From assembly GCF_036711975.1 (NCBI RefSeq), contig NC_091966.1, forward strand, positions 6,331,501 to 6,395,500: DNA of 64,000 bases, in the 5' to 3' direction. Under the pieces are notes generated by a model. The model was not told the origin of the DNA and did not search any database. It saw nothing but the letters and a program-made list of their open reading frames with translations. This stretch comes from Onthophagus taurus (taxonomy: Eukaryota > Arthropoda > Insecta > Coleoptera > Scarabaeidae). Every line of letters starts with the position of its first letter. The first letter of the stretch is position 1. Below, one piece after another: positions 45,370 through 56,930 of this stretch. The translations under genes were made by a program, and so were the position numbers.

Positions 45370-45589
45370 TTTTTAAAATTACAATAAATTTGTTATTAAA
45401 TTTTTGGAAATTATTATTTAAGCTGTAAAAGTAAGTTTTCCATGTGATAGCAACTAACAACTATCAAAAGACTAAGGAAGTGGAAACTATTTATATAAAG
45501 GACACGGATGGATTGAGGGGAAAGGAAAAAGTTATACAGAAAGCAAAAGACGCACAACAAAAACAACGTGGTACTAAGAAGTTATGGTA

Positions 45590-46115
45590 AGTTGAGCTGA
45601 TGAAGTTTGGAAATCGTTGACGATCAAAGATACAATTTTCACAGAGGCAATTGCAAGGAGTGGAGTGAAATATAGGGCTATTAAAAAAGGTTATTAGAAT
45701 GTAATGACACACTGGAGGAAGATGAAAGTATTGTTTTAGCATCTGGTCAAGAAGAAACAACTAAATCTGAACTAATTGCATTAGTACAGAACTCCAATGA
45801 GTTCAAGGAAACCGATGATAATGAGATCGAAAAATGGATCCAGTGTGAGCTTCTTAACAACGACGATATAGTTGAAGAAGTTTTGGATCAACCTAGTACA
45901 ACGCAGCCTTGTTCATCCGAAAATGAGAGTGGAGACGAAGAAATTGATATCATGGTATTAGTCAAGCGAGTATCGAACCGGGAGGCTGAAGAAGCTGCGA
46001 ATGTTCTACTAGACTATTTTGAGCAGCAAGAATCTTCAGACCTTGTTGACATTTTAAACCTGTACAAAATACGCCAGGTAATTAAAAAAATAAATAAAAT
46101 GTGCAACTCACTTGG
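45590..46115 (+). pseudogene. Tigger/pogo-like transposase C-terminal fragment
   Basis: Plus-strand translation contains DNEIEKWIQCELLNNDDIVE, then QPCSSENESGDEEID and SNREAEEAANVLLDYFEQQE. Acidic helical C-termini of this form are typical of Tigger/Jerky-type transposases. The catalytic DDE region is missing. Confidence 0.6.
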
Positions 46116-46249
46116 CATTGGTGATTTTTTTTTAATCTAACTTTATTACAACACATTCTTTGATATTTTGTTAGAACTGCATAGAATAGGTAAAATAAAT
46201 TAAATGCATCAACTTAAAAACATTATGTTCCATCATAATGCTATAATTG

Positions 46250-47510
46250 AGGTTCAAAAGAAAACCGACATTCCTTCACATTATAATTGGAGTTTCTTCA
46301 CGGTATAATTGGGGTTCAAAAGAAAACCGACATTCCTTCACGCTATAATTGGGTTACAAAAGAAAACTGACCTATCATAACATTCCTCCACGCTATAATT
46401 GGAGTTTCTTCACGCTATAATTGGGGTTCAAAAGAAAACCGACATACCTTCACGCTATAATTGGATTTCAAAAGAAAACTGACCCATGCCAACATTCCTT
46501 CACGCTGTAATTGGAGTTTCTTCACGCTATAATTGGGGTTTAAAAGAAAACCGACATTCCTTCACACTGTAATTGGGCATCAAAAGAAAACCGGCATTCC
46601 TTCACGCTATAATTAGGGTTTCAAAACAAAACTGACCTATCCTAACATTCCTTCACGGTGTAATTGAAGTTTCTTCACGCTATAATTGGGGTTCAAAAGA
46701 AAACTGACCTATGGTAACATTCCTTCACGCTGTAATTGGAGTTTCTTCACGCTATAATTGGGGTTCAAATGAAAACCGACATTCCTTCACGCTGTAATTG
46801 GGCATCAAAAGAAAACCGGCATTCCTTCACGCTATAATTAGGGTTTCAAAACAAAACTGACCTATCCTAACATTCCTCCACGGTGTAATTGGAGTTTCTT
46901 CACGCTATAATTGGGGTTCAAAAGAAAACCGACATACCTTCACGCTATAATTGGATTTCAAAAGAAAACTGACCCATGCTAACATTCCTTCACGCTGTAA
47001 TTGGAGTTTCTTCACGCTATAATTGGGGTTCAAAAGAAAACCGACATTCCTTCACGCTGTAATTGGGCATAAAAAAAAACCGGCATTCCTTCACGCTATA
47101 ATTAGGGTTTCGAAACAAAACTGACCTATCCTAACATTCCTTCACGGTGTAATTGAAGTTTCTTCACGCTATAATTGGGGTTCAAAAGAAAACTGACCTA
47201 TGCTAACATTCCTTCACGCTGTAATTGGAGTTTCTTCACGCTATAATTAGGGTTCAAAAGAAAACCGACATTCCTTCACGCTGTAATTGGGCTTCAAAAG
47301 AAAATCGACATTCCTTCACGCTATAATTAGGGTTTCAAAACAAAACTGGCCTATCGTAACATTCTTTCACGCAAGGAAATTAACCGTCTTAACATTCCTT
47401 CACGCTTTAATTGGGGTTTCAAAAGAAAACTACCTGTCTTAACATTCCTTCACGCTATAACTGTGGTGTCAAAAGAAAACTGACCTATCCTAACATTACC
47501 CAATGTTTTT
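46250..47510. repeat. Minisatellite D, ~35-45-bp units in higher-order blocks
   Basis: Core CCTTCACGCTATAATTGG with GGTTCAAAAGAAAACCGAC repeated dozens of times. Two or three variants alternate (GGGGTTC, GGGCATC, AGGGTTTC), forming blocks of roughly 220-260 bp that repeat from about 46495 to 47340. Confidence 0.9.
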
Positions 47511-47647
47511 GTCAGAGTTGATTGATATTTGTAAACAAAACTAACCTAACTCAACTTTTCTTTTCAGGAAGTCATTGCTCATTTTTTTTGTTAAAACACA
47601 TTCTTTGATATTTTATGAGAACGGCGTAGAACAGACAATAGTATATT

Positions 47648-47834
47648 GTTTTATATGGAAGAGAAGCAGTGCTTTTTATGGCGTGGTCTGTCGCTTAGCG
47701 ACGAACGCAGTGAGTCGCTAATGACAGATGAGCCGTTAAAATTGTGGCGTGTTCGACAGTTTGCCGGACGAACGAAGTGAGTCCGGCAATGACGGACCAG
47801 CCACAAACGAATCTGCTTCTCTTCCGAATAAAAC
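47648..47834. mobile_element. 187-bp palindromic MITE-like element with a hairpin in each arm
   Basis: Outer inverted repeats GGAAGAGAAGCAG (47658-47670) and CTGCTTCTCTTCC (47813-47825), extending outward to GTTTTAT and ATAAAAC. Each arm contains its own hairpin: TTAGCGAC/GTCGCTAA with loop GAACGCAGTGA on the left, and TTGCCGGAC/GTCCGGCAA with loop GAACGAAGTGA on the right. Non-coding. Confidence 0.7.
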
Positions 47835-47893
47835 ATAGTATTTTTTCTTCAAACGTTGCAAATAATACAGCGCTAAAGTGAAATGTTCTTCAA

Positions 47894-47934
47894 CGTTATG
47901 GCGCTAAAGTGAAATTTACTTTAGCGCCATAACG
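47894..47934. repeat. Perfect 17-bp inverted repeat
   Basis: CGTTATGGCGCTAAAGT and its exact reverse complement ACTTTAGCGCCATAACG are separated by 7 bases (GAAATTT). Could extrude as a cruciform or mark the end of a palindromic element. Confidence 0.85.
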
Positions 47935-48386
47935 CTGAAGTACTTTTTTGCTATGTTGATCTTAGCAACCGTCGTTATGCAACAATGACTTACTTCTACC
48001 GCGAGTAAACACGACAACAAAGTTGTCATTTAATGACGTTTGAAGAAAAAATAAATTATATGCACAATGTTTTAAATAATACTCCACCTTTGGTAATAAG
48101 TTTTTCAGTTTTTGCTGATACGGCGAAAACAAAACACGATAACTGTTTAAAGTTTTGGGCATTAGCAGTTTCTCGAAAAACGAGATCATGGCATGTTAGC
48201 TACTTCTTTTCTATCTCTTTTAGTTTCGGAGATAACCTATGCGGGCAACCAAGTTGCGACACCTGTACATTGTAAAAGTGTAAGATACAACTATGGTTAA
48301 TTTGCCGAAATCTTGTGTTCTTGTGGGATACAAAGTCCATGATATAAGATACATATCGTTACATGGACGAAGGAACAGGAACCGTA

Positions 48387-49828
48387 TGTGATACACTGTT
48401 GAAAATAATTCACGAGCACACCCTACATAATCTGAACGCGTGAAGATAAATCCATAATATTTTCAGAGCACAAAGGTTTACTGTAGATGAGTCTATTCAG
48501 GGAGTTTCGAGTAGTTCCGTCGCGGTATTGTTGACTGAGCTGCCCTTCCAAGCGGAACATTCCGTCGCTATGGTGACCGAAGTGGATGGAAAATACCGGT
48601 CGTTTTTAGTGTGGTGTGAGGGACCACATTGTTATCGTACTCTGTGCGCAATAGATGGGCGATCGCGTTACTTACGCGAGTTTGGGCGAGGAATGTTTGT
48701 GGGTATGCACATTGAGGGTGTATCGTTCTGTGAAATTGCGCGTCGTCTCGAGCGGTCGTTATCGGCAGTGCAACGGGCATGGCGAGAATGGTCTGAGGTA
48801 GGACATAGGTACCTTTAGCCGCGGTCGGGACGGCCCTGCGTGTCCCCAGCATACGAGGATCGCGCTCTTGTGCTCAGCGCTTTAGCGTCGTGTGTGTCCT
48901 CCTCAAGGCAACTGGGAGCTGTTTGGCCACCGGCAGGGGAAGGCGTACTCACTACGCGAACTGTACGGCGGCGTTTGGTAGATAGTGGACTGCGCGTGCG
49001 TCGTGTGATACAGCGTATTCCAGTAACACCCGAGCACCGCAGCATACGTCACGAGTGGGTCGACGCTAGGCATTAGTAGGTTGCCGAGTAGAGGGACATT
49101 TTGTTTTCCGACGAATCAAGATTCGAATTGAGCACCAGTGATGCGCGAATTTTAGTGCGTCGGAGCCCTGGTGATCGTCTACTCGAGCAGTGTGTGCAAG
49201 AACGCCCTATCTACCGACAACCGAGGATTATGGTATGGGGTGCGATTACACATGGTAGACGTACACGTCTGCTGCGTGTATAGCAGACCATGACGGGTCA
49301 ACGATACGTAGATGAGGTGCTATGGTCCGTTGTGCTTCCCTACGTTCGGCGGCTCTCAGGTCTGCTATACATGCACGACAACGTACGACAGCACATTGGG
49401 CGTGTTGTACAGACCTTTGTGGAAGAGCACCGTATACGAATGCTTCCATGGCTAGCTCGGTTTCCGCATCTGAATCCGATCGAACATGTTTGGGACATGA
49501 CTGGTCGGAGACTTCTACGTTATCCGGCTTCCTCGGCTGACGTTGAGGAGCTATAGAGGCGAGTTAAGGTGGCATGGTTGGCCATCCCTCTCGCTACAAT
49601 ACAGCGACTTATAGACTCCATGCCACGTCATGTAGCGATGGTACGCGAAGCTCACGGGGGATACTCTCGCTATTGATGTTTCTCCTCCCAGCAGAGTTGT
49701 GCCGCTCTCCATGTGAGAGTAAGTTACACTACTTTAGTACTACTTCCATACCAAATTTTATTGTGCTAGACACACGCGTTCAGATTATACAGGGTGTGCT
49801 CGTGAATTATTTCCAACAGTGTATTACA
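48387..49828 (+). mobile_element. Tc1/mariner (DD34E) transposon, frameshifted
   Basis: Inverted termini TGTGATACACTGTTGAAAAT and, at the right, CAACAGTGTATTACA; complementarity continues through CACGAGCACACCCT and ATAATCTGAACGCGTG. GTA flanks each end (48384-48386, 49829-49831), containing the TA target. The transposase has an HTH region (SFCEIARRLERSLSAVQRAW), then FSDESRFE, MHDNVRQH and LNPIEHVWD. Counting from the second Asp to the Glu gives 34 intervening residues, the Tc1 signature. The frame is broken after residue ~55 of the HTH part and by further stops, so the copy is dead. Base composition is richer in GC than its surroundings. Confidence 0.9.
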
Positions 49829-49831
49829 GTA

Positions 49832-50384
49832 TTACAGGCAGAAATATTTACCATTGACACGGGTATCATAGTTATGGCATAGAGAAATCAAGACGTTGGC
49901 TTTCAAGCTGTAGCAGAACATTAATTATAATCATATGCCCAACTGGCAATGAAATAAATTATCGAGAAATAACCTCACCTACTGTTTTCCAACATTCTCT
50001 CCATTAAACATCAATAAAGGTTACTTGACACGACCAAAGTCAGGCTTATATTAGAACTTATAATAATTTGCTATTAATTGTCATATTGCAGAATACTCTG
50101 GATAACTGCTGCATTTTGAATCTATGAGAAGTATTGTAATGCCTTCGTTAGAAATTGCATTGGTGTCTTGGAAATAGTGTAAATTCTTTTAGATTAAGAG
50201 ATAAAAAGATATTCGTAGGGAATTGAAAAAAAATCGAAATCGCATCTAACGCTAAAAGCAGTAAATTTATGCTTCATCAACTACGTCGTGTTAACTGTTG
50301 ATTCTATTAAAAATAAATATTTTTCTTATTTAAGTTAATTTAAAACCATCAATTGCCCACAAGTTAATCTATAATTAATATTGG
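49832..50384. other. Intergenic, nothing recognised
   Basis: AT-rich sequence between the mariner copy and the 3' end of the small membrane-protein gene. No domain or repeat seen. I looked here for the missing SLC6 TM1 exon on the minus strand and did not find it. Confidence 0.4.
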
Positions 50385-50873
50385 TTATTTTAATATACTT
50401 GAACCCCATTTAATACTCATATCCACACAGTTTATATTAAATGCAATCGAAGTATTTAACAGAACCAAAATAGGAATGTATTGCCACCATTTTAAAATAT
50501 AATTTCTATTGATTGGGCCGAACTAAAAATATGTGAAATTTAATAATGATTATATTTTTTTAAATCCTAATACCATTTGAGAACAACTGATACCGCATGG
50601 TCCACCACCAATACTTTTCAAAAGTTCCGCACGTGATTCATCATCTTCATAAATAGACATTCGAGTACCACCGTACATATCATGTGATATTTCATCATCG
50701 CTGTGCAAACTGCTTCCTCCATCAAGCGATAGATGCCCCATAGTCAACAATCTTTCAGCTTCAATCCGTTCCAATTCAAGTTTATAGCGATCAAATATTC
50801 GAAGTGCTCTATTTTCTAATCTGCGCGCAACACCGCTACCGTATCTTTCAGCTCTTGGTGATAGAAACTCCAT
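50385..50873 (-). CDS. Unidentified small protein with a C-terminal membrane segment (2 exons)
   Basis: Exons 50574..50873 and 50385..50522, phase 0, 145 aa. The intron is 51 bp (donor GTATTA, acceptor TTTTTAG). Residues 1-60 are basic and helical (RRLENRALRIFDRYKLELER), followed by a Ser/Asp/Glu stretch (LHSDDEISHDMYGGTRMS). Exon 2 gives WWQYIPILVLLNTSIAFNIN, a probable single membrane-spanning or membrane-dipping segment. I do not recognise the family; a mitochondrial or ER small membrane protein is one possibility. It is divergent from the SLC6-like gene, start codons 140 bp apart, so the two probably share a bidirectional promoter. Confidence 0.65.
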
Positions 50874-51013
50874 GATTATTATTGCAATATAAATGTTAAA
50901 AACTTAGTTATTAACCAATTTATTCTGATCGCACTATGACATGTTATGTTTCGTATCTATGGCATGATTTATCCTGTCATAAAGCGCAAAGAAGCAAAGA
51001 ATAGAACGGAGAA
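50874..51013. promoter_or_regulatory. Putative bidirectional promoter
   Basis: The only 140 bp between the divergent start codons. It contains ACCAATTT (a CCAAT-like box) and no clear TATA box. 5' UTRs must lie here or overlap. Confidence 0.45.
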
Positions 51014-54000
51014 ATGGGAAAATTTTGTGATGCGTGTGGTAGAGCTGCTTCTCGCTTAATAGCACGTGGAAAATCTATTCTTCGACAAAGAGGTCGGAAG
51101 AAACGGGCTAAATCAAGAATAGCAAAATATTCCTGGGATAAGCAGTATTACGGTTTAAAATTAAAGTCTGTTTCAAAAGATATCGATCTTGATGGAGACG
51201 ATGTGCAAGAAATTAATTGTCGAGATATTTTTTGTGGCGATCATGTATTTATATTTTGTAAAAATGATTTAATTTAATTTTCGATTTATATTTTAGGGCG
51301 ATAGGGAAAAATATTTATTAACGTGGGCGGAATTATTTACTTTTGCTATATGTACCCGATTTAGTGTCTCTTACATTACAGTTCAAATGTATATGATGAC
51401 TAATTTTGGACCAGGTAATCAAAACCATTTCATAATTAGTTTTAATTACAACATATTTATTTTTAGCATTAACATTTTCATTATCCACCTTTATTATGAT
51501 TTGCACATGCGTACCTGTTCAGAGTGCGTACATTTTTTTGGGCAACTTCACTAAAAGATATTTTGTTAGATTCTGGGATTGCGTACCTATATTGAAAGGA
51601 CTCCCATTTGCACTTATTATCTATTCTATTCCGATGCAAATATACAATGTTTATTTCGCCGGACAGGCTCTTTATTATATCAGTAAATTAATTCGTAGTG
51701 GTACTATTCCATGGGAAAATTGCGACTTTGATGGGGCTTGTGATGAATGCACACCAATGTATGGTGATCATAAAAATTTTACAACAAAATGTTGTAATAC
51801 TCTTTTAGATAAAAATTGTACCTTCGTTAACCATATACTTGAACTACCTACCTTTTCTACGATGGATTTTTGGATCAGTATCAAAGATATTCACAGTATA
51901 AACGAAGATACCGATATAGAATCCATTTCAGAATGTGTTGGAATACTTTTTTGTCTTTATATAAGTATTTTTTTATTTGTTATGATCGGAATGAAAAGAT
52001 TTCGGCATGTATTAACTAGGTTTATCTCATACAGCGCTATAGGCATGGTACCAATTATAACGGTAATTCTTTTTTATGGATCCAACATACCAGCACCTAA
52101 AAAAGATTTTAGTATTGATCAAAAATTATCGATGCCACAAGTAACTGAATGAAATCGTTTTGATGTTATTACTGTTTGTTATTTTATTCAGTTTTGGTCG
52201 AGTATTATTAGTCATAGTATTGTTGTGGAATTGCCCATGGAAATGGTAAATTTCGGATCTCAAAGCCCGGTTACCACCTCACCAACAGCAGCCAGCGTTC
52301 TTTTATATGTTTCCATTGAAGTCGTAACTATATTAATAGCGGTTTGCTTGTGTGTAAGTTTTAAATTAGCACAAACAATTTATAAAATCCATGATAATCG
52401 TTGTCTTATACTACAAGGTAATCTTTTAAATTCTGCCTGATTTACAGTATTTTAAAATCATTGCAGTCAAGATAGACTCACTGAAAAAAAATCATTCTAA
52501 GACAGGGCTAAATTATTGATTTAAACAATCTATTCACTATTAGGATTTACTGGTCCAGAAGAAAATGAGTAAATTTGAAATTGAAATGAGTTAAAACAGT
52601 TTTAATTAATTATTAAAACCTGTAAAGAAATGACCACAAAATGGATTACAAATAATCATGTCAAAACCGGTTTCATAAAAGGTGTCAAAAATGAATTTTG
52701 CCAAATAAAATCATTCAAGAGAAGTCTAGTTGCATAATAATACTTCAAAGATGTTTATTTTATTCTTTATAATTTAATCCAGCAGCAAGACACAGTACAT
52801 AATGCTTATTAAGTCAGTAATATTGTAAAAAACCTTAGTTCACATCTTAGGTAAAACTACTAACCCAAAAAAAATGAGAGCTCACTTAATGTATAAATCA
52901 AACAACACACTAAGAACTACACCAACTACACAAACACAATAAATAGAGCAAACACCAGAATAAAAGAGATAAAGAACATTGAGAGAAGTTTAGCAAATAC
53001 ATGGAAAATGACTTATATGGAACCCAAAAACGATACTGTAAAATTGTTAGAGCAACAAAAAGGAAAGTAAACGAAACAGAAACCAAAGAATAATAGATTA
53101 GCGGACAAATTAATTAGTAATCTCCGCCGAAGGACAAACATTAGAGAGAGAGTGACGTTCCAGACGAAACAACTAAATAACGGCAAGTAACCAGGTCAAG
53201 ATAATATTCCTAATAAACCCCACTACTGAAGAAAAAATGAGAAGTACCAACTGTTGGAAATACAAACACCAGGCAGCTGAACAAACCGTATCATTCTTTA
53301 AGAAACGAACATTCTCAAATGCAGATAATTACCGAAGAATTTCACTCCTAGATATATTCATAAAGCTTTTTTCCGTCTCCTGCTACATCACATTTCCAGC
53401 ACATAGCAACAAGTGAAGAACAATAGAGGTTTCGGAAAAACAGCAATAGAATATAACAAAAAACAGCATACTTGTATTTATCTCCCACGCCCTCCTCCAC
53501 ACTCGAATGCACAGAAAATCGCCTGCATCTTGTATTTCATCCCCCCATAGTTTCCGGGATTGCCCCACTTATCTTTTCTCATATTAGGTAGTCTTTGGGT
53601 ACATTCTGCCCACAAGTCTCGTCCACTGTAACTGTCACAGTTAGGTCGGCAGGAGACTCCTTTTGGGAGTAAGAGTCTTATGGAGAAGTCAAGACCACTT
53701 TGACAAAACAAGTCTACATGTTAGCAAGAATAGGAGAAGCACAAAGAACGATAAACCAATAATGACATATATTGCAAAGGCGCGGACAGACTTAGTGATA
53801 ACTAAAAGGATGGCGCGTACCAACAAGACACTAAGGGATCAGAGGGGAAGCAAGAAAATTCGGTAGGAATGTGAGACGGAGAATCTGGTAAGAGATCCTG
53901 GAACGAGTACATTTCACGAATGGAAAAGAATAGAATACCAAGGATTGTCAAAAACTACAACCCAGCATTCAAAAGGCTGCCAAGACCACCTCCAAAATGA

Positions 54001-56098
54001 TGGTAAGATAGCTGGTCGTCCGCATCATAAAAAATGTAGGCAGAACAGAATGGGTAGAACAAGTCTGGCTACTGCACAGAAGAAGAAGAACAATATTTGT
54101 TCATAAAAAAAATTCAAGGTCAATCAGGAAAGCTCCATATCTGCACAGATTTTCTTTTGACTTTCAATCACGACTATTACACTTTAAGTACTTCATCCAT
54201 CTCATTTTTTTATTGAACTGATTCTGTGTGCTCCCCAGAAGGACAATGAAGCGTTTATTATGACATGTGTTGTTAAAACTAGCCTAGAATGATCAAGTAC
54301 GGCCAATGATCTAATACATTTTATTTAGCTTGTATTGCATACGTTTAGAGAAAATATTTCTTCCATATGAGGCATCAATCGAGGTGCATGTTTAGATATT
54401 TTGATCTTTTGTGGTAGTTTAGATTTGTTGATGATCTTAGAAGGGCAACTTTCTCTACCATAGTGAAGAAGAATAATGTTTAAATAATCTTACAGATTTC
54501 TGGAGGCAGATATCGCGTCAGTGTGCTTACAGCTTTTCGACGACTTTGGAGATCATAGGTAGCAAGCTTATGGGTCTATACGTGGTAATTTTTTCTGGCA
54601 TTTTATGAATCAGAATGATTTGAGTAACTTTCCAGCTGCTAGGGAAATAGTTTGATCTCCGAATATCATTAAGTATGAAAGTTATTAATTTGTATCATGT
54701 ATTCCTGTAGAATATTTCCATAATAAGGCCAAATCCTGGAGCCTTTTTATGTTTATTTGTTTCGTTATCTGTTTTATTTTATTAGTTGTGAAATTACAGT
54801 GTGGTAGTTCTGTAGGAAATTGCACATCTAAGGAGCCACATTGGCTTTTTCTTAGTTATATCTTGTCCAGAAGTTATTCTCATTTGTAATTGGGGAGATG
54901 AGTCGTTACGATTTTTTTAATCTTCTGATAATTTACCACAATTTTTTTATTTAAACTTTTTATCACTCTAACACAGTCTTGCTCATCTTGAATTGTAATC
55001 GCATCGCCACATCCTTAATTTTTGAAAACTCTTTTAACTCATTTTTGACCCAATATAAATCAGAATCAAAATATTTAATTTGTAATGTAATTAAAATAAT
55101 GTAAAGCAGGCACTATATAAAAATAAATATCTAATTACTTTAACTTTTATAGGTCAAATATTTATATTTGTGTTAATTCCTGATTTAATATCCCGTTGGT
55201 ATCTGGGTTACTATATTTTGATTGTTTACTTCTTTTTTCTGTTTATTTGGTGGATGATTGGCGTTATTATTAAATGTACTGCAATCGTAGACGCTCTCGT
55301 CGGCCAATTTCCAAGGATGAGAATGTACCGAACTGCTGTTTCAGGCATCTTGTGTTCTGTTATGTTTTCCTATAACATCTATTTAAGATACGAAGATTTA
55401 TTTGAAGCGAATTACCAGTAATTTTTATGATGATAATTTTATGAACTTGAATTAACTTTGATTTAATTTTAGCAAATTTTCAACTCAAACTCCATTCATT
55501 ACTTATACATTATTAAGCACTGTCGCCCTTGGTATTTTTATATATAGCCCAGAGAGGATAGCAGTGGATTATCAATTCGTACATAAAATTCCACTGCATG
55601 CTTTTGTTATATATGGTATTAAAATGTATATAGTAATAGCTTTTGTGAGTATTTTTTAATTTCATTTCTTTTAATTTTATATTTACTGTTTTTTAGACTG
55701 TCTGGATTACATTAGATAGCTCTGAAATTAAAGAACAATCGCTTACTGTTAGAATAGTGGTGTTGCTTCCTATTATAATCGGAGCAATTTTTGTTGTTAT
55801 TCAATACTTTGCTGGTGTAAGTATTTTAATTATTCGATCAATTCTACACAATCATCATTAAATCTATTAGTATAGATCAACTATAATCACTCCCAGCTAT
55901 GATTGGGGTCCGAAGAACAGCACAATCAGAATGGATCGAGGTTGGTTTGATCCAACTCATCACTTCATATTCGACACTCGAGAAAAGCTTTGTAAACATA
56001 AGTGTGCAGCAACCCATGCAAATCTTAGCTCCGAAGTTGAAGCTTGGAAAAATAAACTACAAGCACATGAATATTCATTAAATAATCAACTTAATTAA
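51014..56098 (+). CDS. SLC6-like transporter with degenerate TM1 (8 exons)
   Basis: Exons 51014..51244, 51297..51414, 51467..52140, 52192..52417, 55153..55417, 55473..55644, 55697..55816 and 55871..56098 join in phase to 677 aa. The basic N-terminus (RQRGRKKRAKSRIAKYSWDK) is cytosolic. TM1 reads WAELFTFAICTRFSVSYITV: the usual GNVWRFPY sodium-site motif is gone. TM2 (STFIMICTCVPVQSAYIFLG), TM3 start WDCVPILKG, YFAGQALYYISKL, a Cys-rich EL2 (CDFDGACDEC then CCNTLLDKNC), TM8 (DLISRWYLGYYILIVYFFFL), the QFPRMRMYR loop and the SLC6 hallmark DWGP near the C-terminus are retained. Family members are Na+/Cl- coupled symporters in the plasma membrane; this one may have lost sodium coupling. Exon 8 start was chosen at 55871 because it is the only acceptor in phase with DWGP. 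Intron 4 (2.7 kb) has filled with retroelement debris. Confidence 0.82.
52480..53140. other. Intron sequence, nothing recognised
   Basis: Part of SLC6-like intron 4; purine-rich plus strand (many AACA and GAAA runs) in the second half suggests a retroelement remnant but no domain could be read. Confidence 0.35.
53140..54090 (+). pseudogene. Decayed non-LTR retroelement remnant
   Basis: Pieces of plus-strand RT can be read in shifting frames: GQDNIPNK, ADNYRRISLLDIFIKLF, then a C-terminal WNEYISRMEKNRIPRIVKNY with GKRL-like RLPRPPPK. Middle of the RT missing. Confidence 0.6.
54470..54900 (-). pseudogene. Reverse transcriptase fragment, minus strand
   Basis: KKAPGFGLIMEIFYRNT, then YFPSSWKVTQIILIHKMPEK, TTYRPISLLPMISKVVEKL. 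These are the fingers blocks upstream of the RT catalytic core; the core is absent. Confidence 0.75.
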
Positions 56099-56099
56099 A

Positions 56100-56930
56100 A
56101 TGTATTTCTTTCAAGAATTATTATTATTGTTTTAATTAACTTCCTTACATTAATTTGTTTGGCACTTAAAAGGAGAGAATGCGTCGTGATGGTCGTGACC
56201 TTTTCGTGAGATAAGGCCATATTTTTCGTCAAATAAGTGGTTAATTTAAAAAAACGGGTTTTCACGCATTTAAATATATTTCAACGGGCCGGTCGTTTGG
56301 GATCAAGCCGCGTGCGATTTTACAGTTACCCAGAGAATAACAGCCGCTGTTAAAAAATAAAGCGCAACTGGCGTAAGAGCGAACGGTAAAGTACGAAGAT
56401 CCGCCCGGACCGATAAAGTAGATAACCGCCTCGGATAACAGCCCCGGATAACAACTCCAGAGGATAACAGCGATTTCGATTGACGGTTATGCTACTCGGT
56501 AAATTGACAGCTGTTTGAAATATGACTGCGTGACTTTACGCCGCATGCTTAACATTCACCGTCACAGTTCGGATCCCGCTGAAACAAACGATTTTAACTG
56601 TTTTTACGCGATATTTACGCCTGGTTTTGTTACACAAAAGTTTTTCCGTTAACTAGGATAGACACCGTCTCAATTTTTATTAATTAGTGTCATTTATATA
56701 ATCAGCTATTGTTTTATTAGTTTTTTACTTTAAATACGAAGCCTTTTTAAAGTAGACTTCACAGAATAGTAAATAAGTTTATAAAATAATAGATATTTTA
56801 AAAATCATATCGATTGCTTGAATCAGAATTTATAGTAATTAGGAGACATCAAAACTAGTCTATCTAACATTATAAGTACTGCATCGCTTGCAGCCGAGCC
56901 AGTAAAATTAATATCATATTAACTTGCTAA
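56100..56930. other. Intergenic, nothing recognised
   Basis: Downstream of the SLC6-like gene. A moderately GC-rich stretch (56280-56600) contains several GGATAACAGC repeats but no coding frame or RNA gene I can identify. Confidence 0.4.

Noticed and set aside
46250-47510. Regular short repeats resembling a CRISPR array
   Set aside because: Adjacent units without unique spacers, in an insect genome; a minisatellite.
48568-49449. Minus-strand frames opposite the mariner transposase
   Set aside because: Shadow frames caused by the GC-rich coding strand.
50385-50873. The small membrane-protein exons as the missing 5' end of the minus-strand SLC6-like gene
   Set aside because: Their sequence does not match the TM1 exons of the paralogue, the second exon closes with its own stop codon, and no exon bridges to acceptor 45279 (which needs phase 1).
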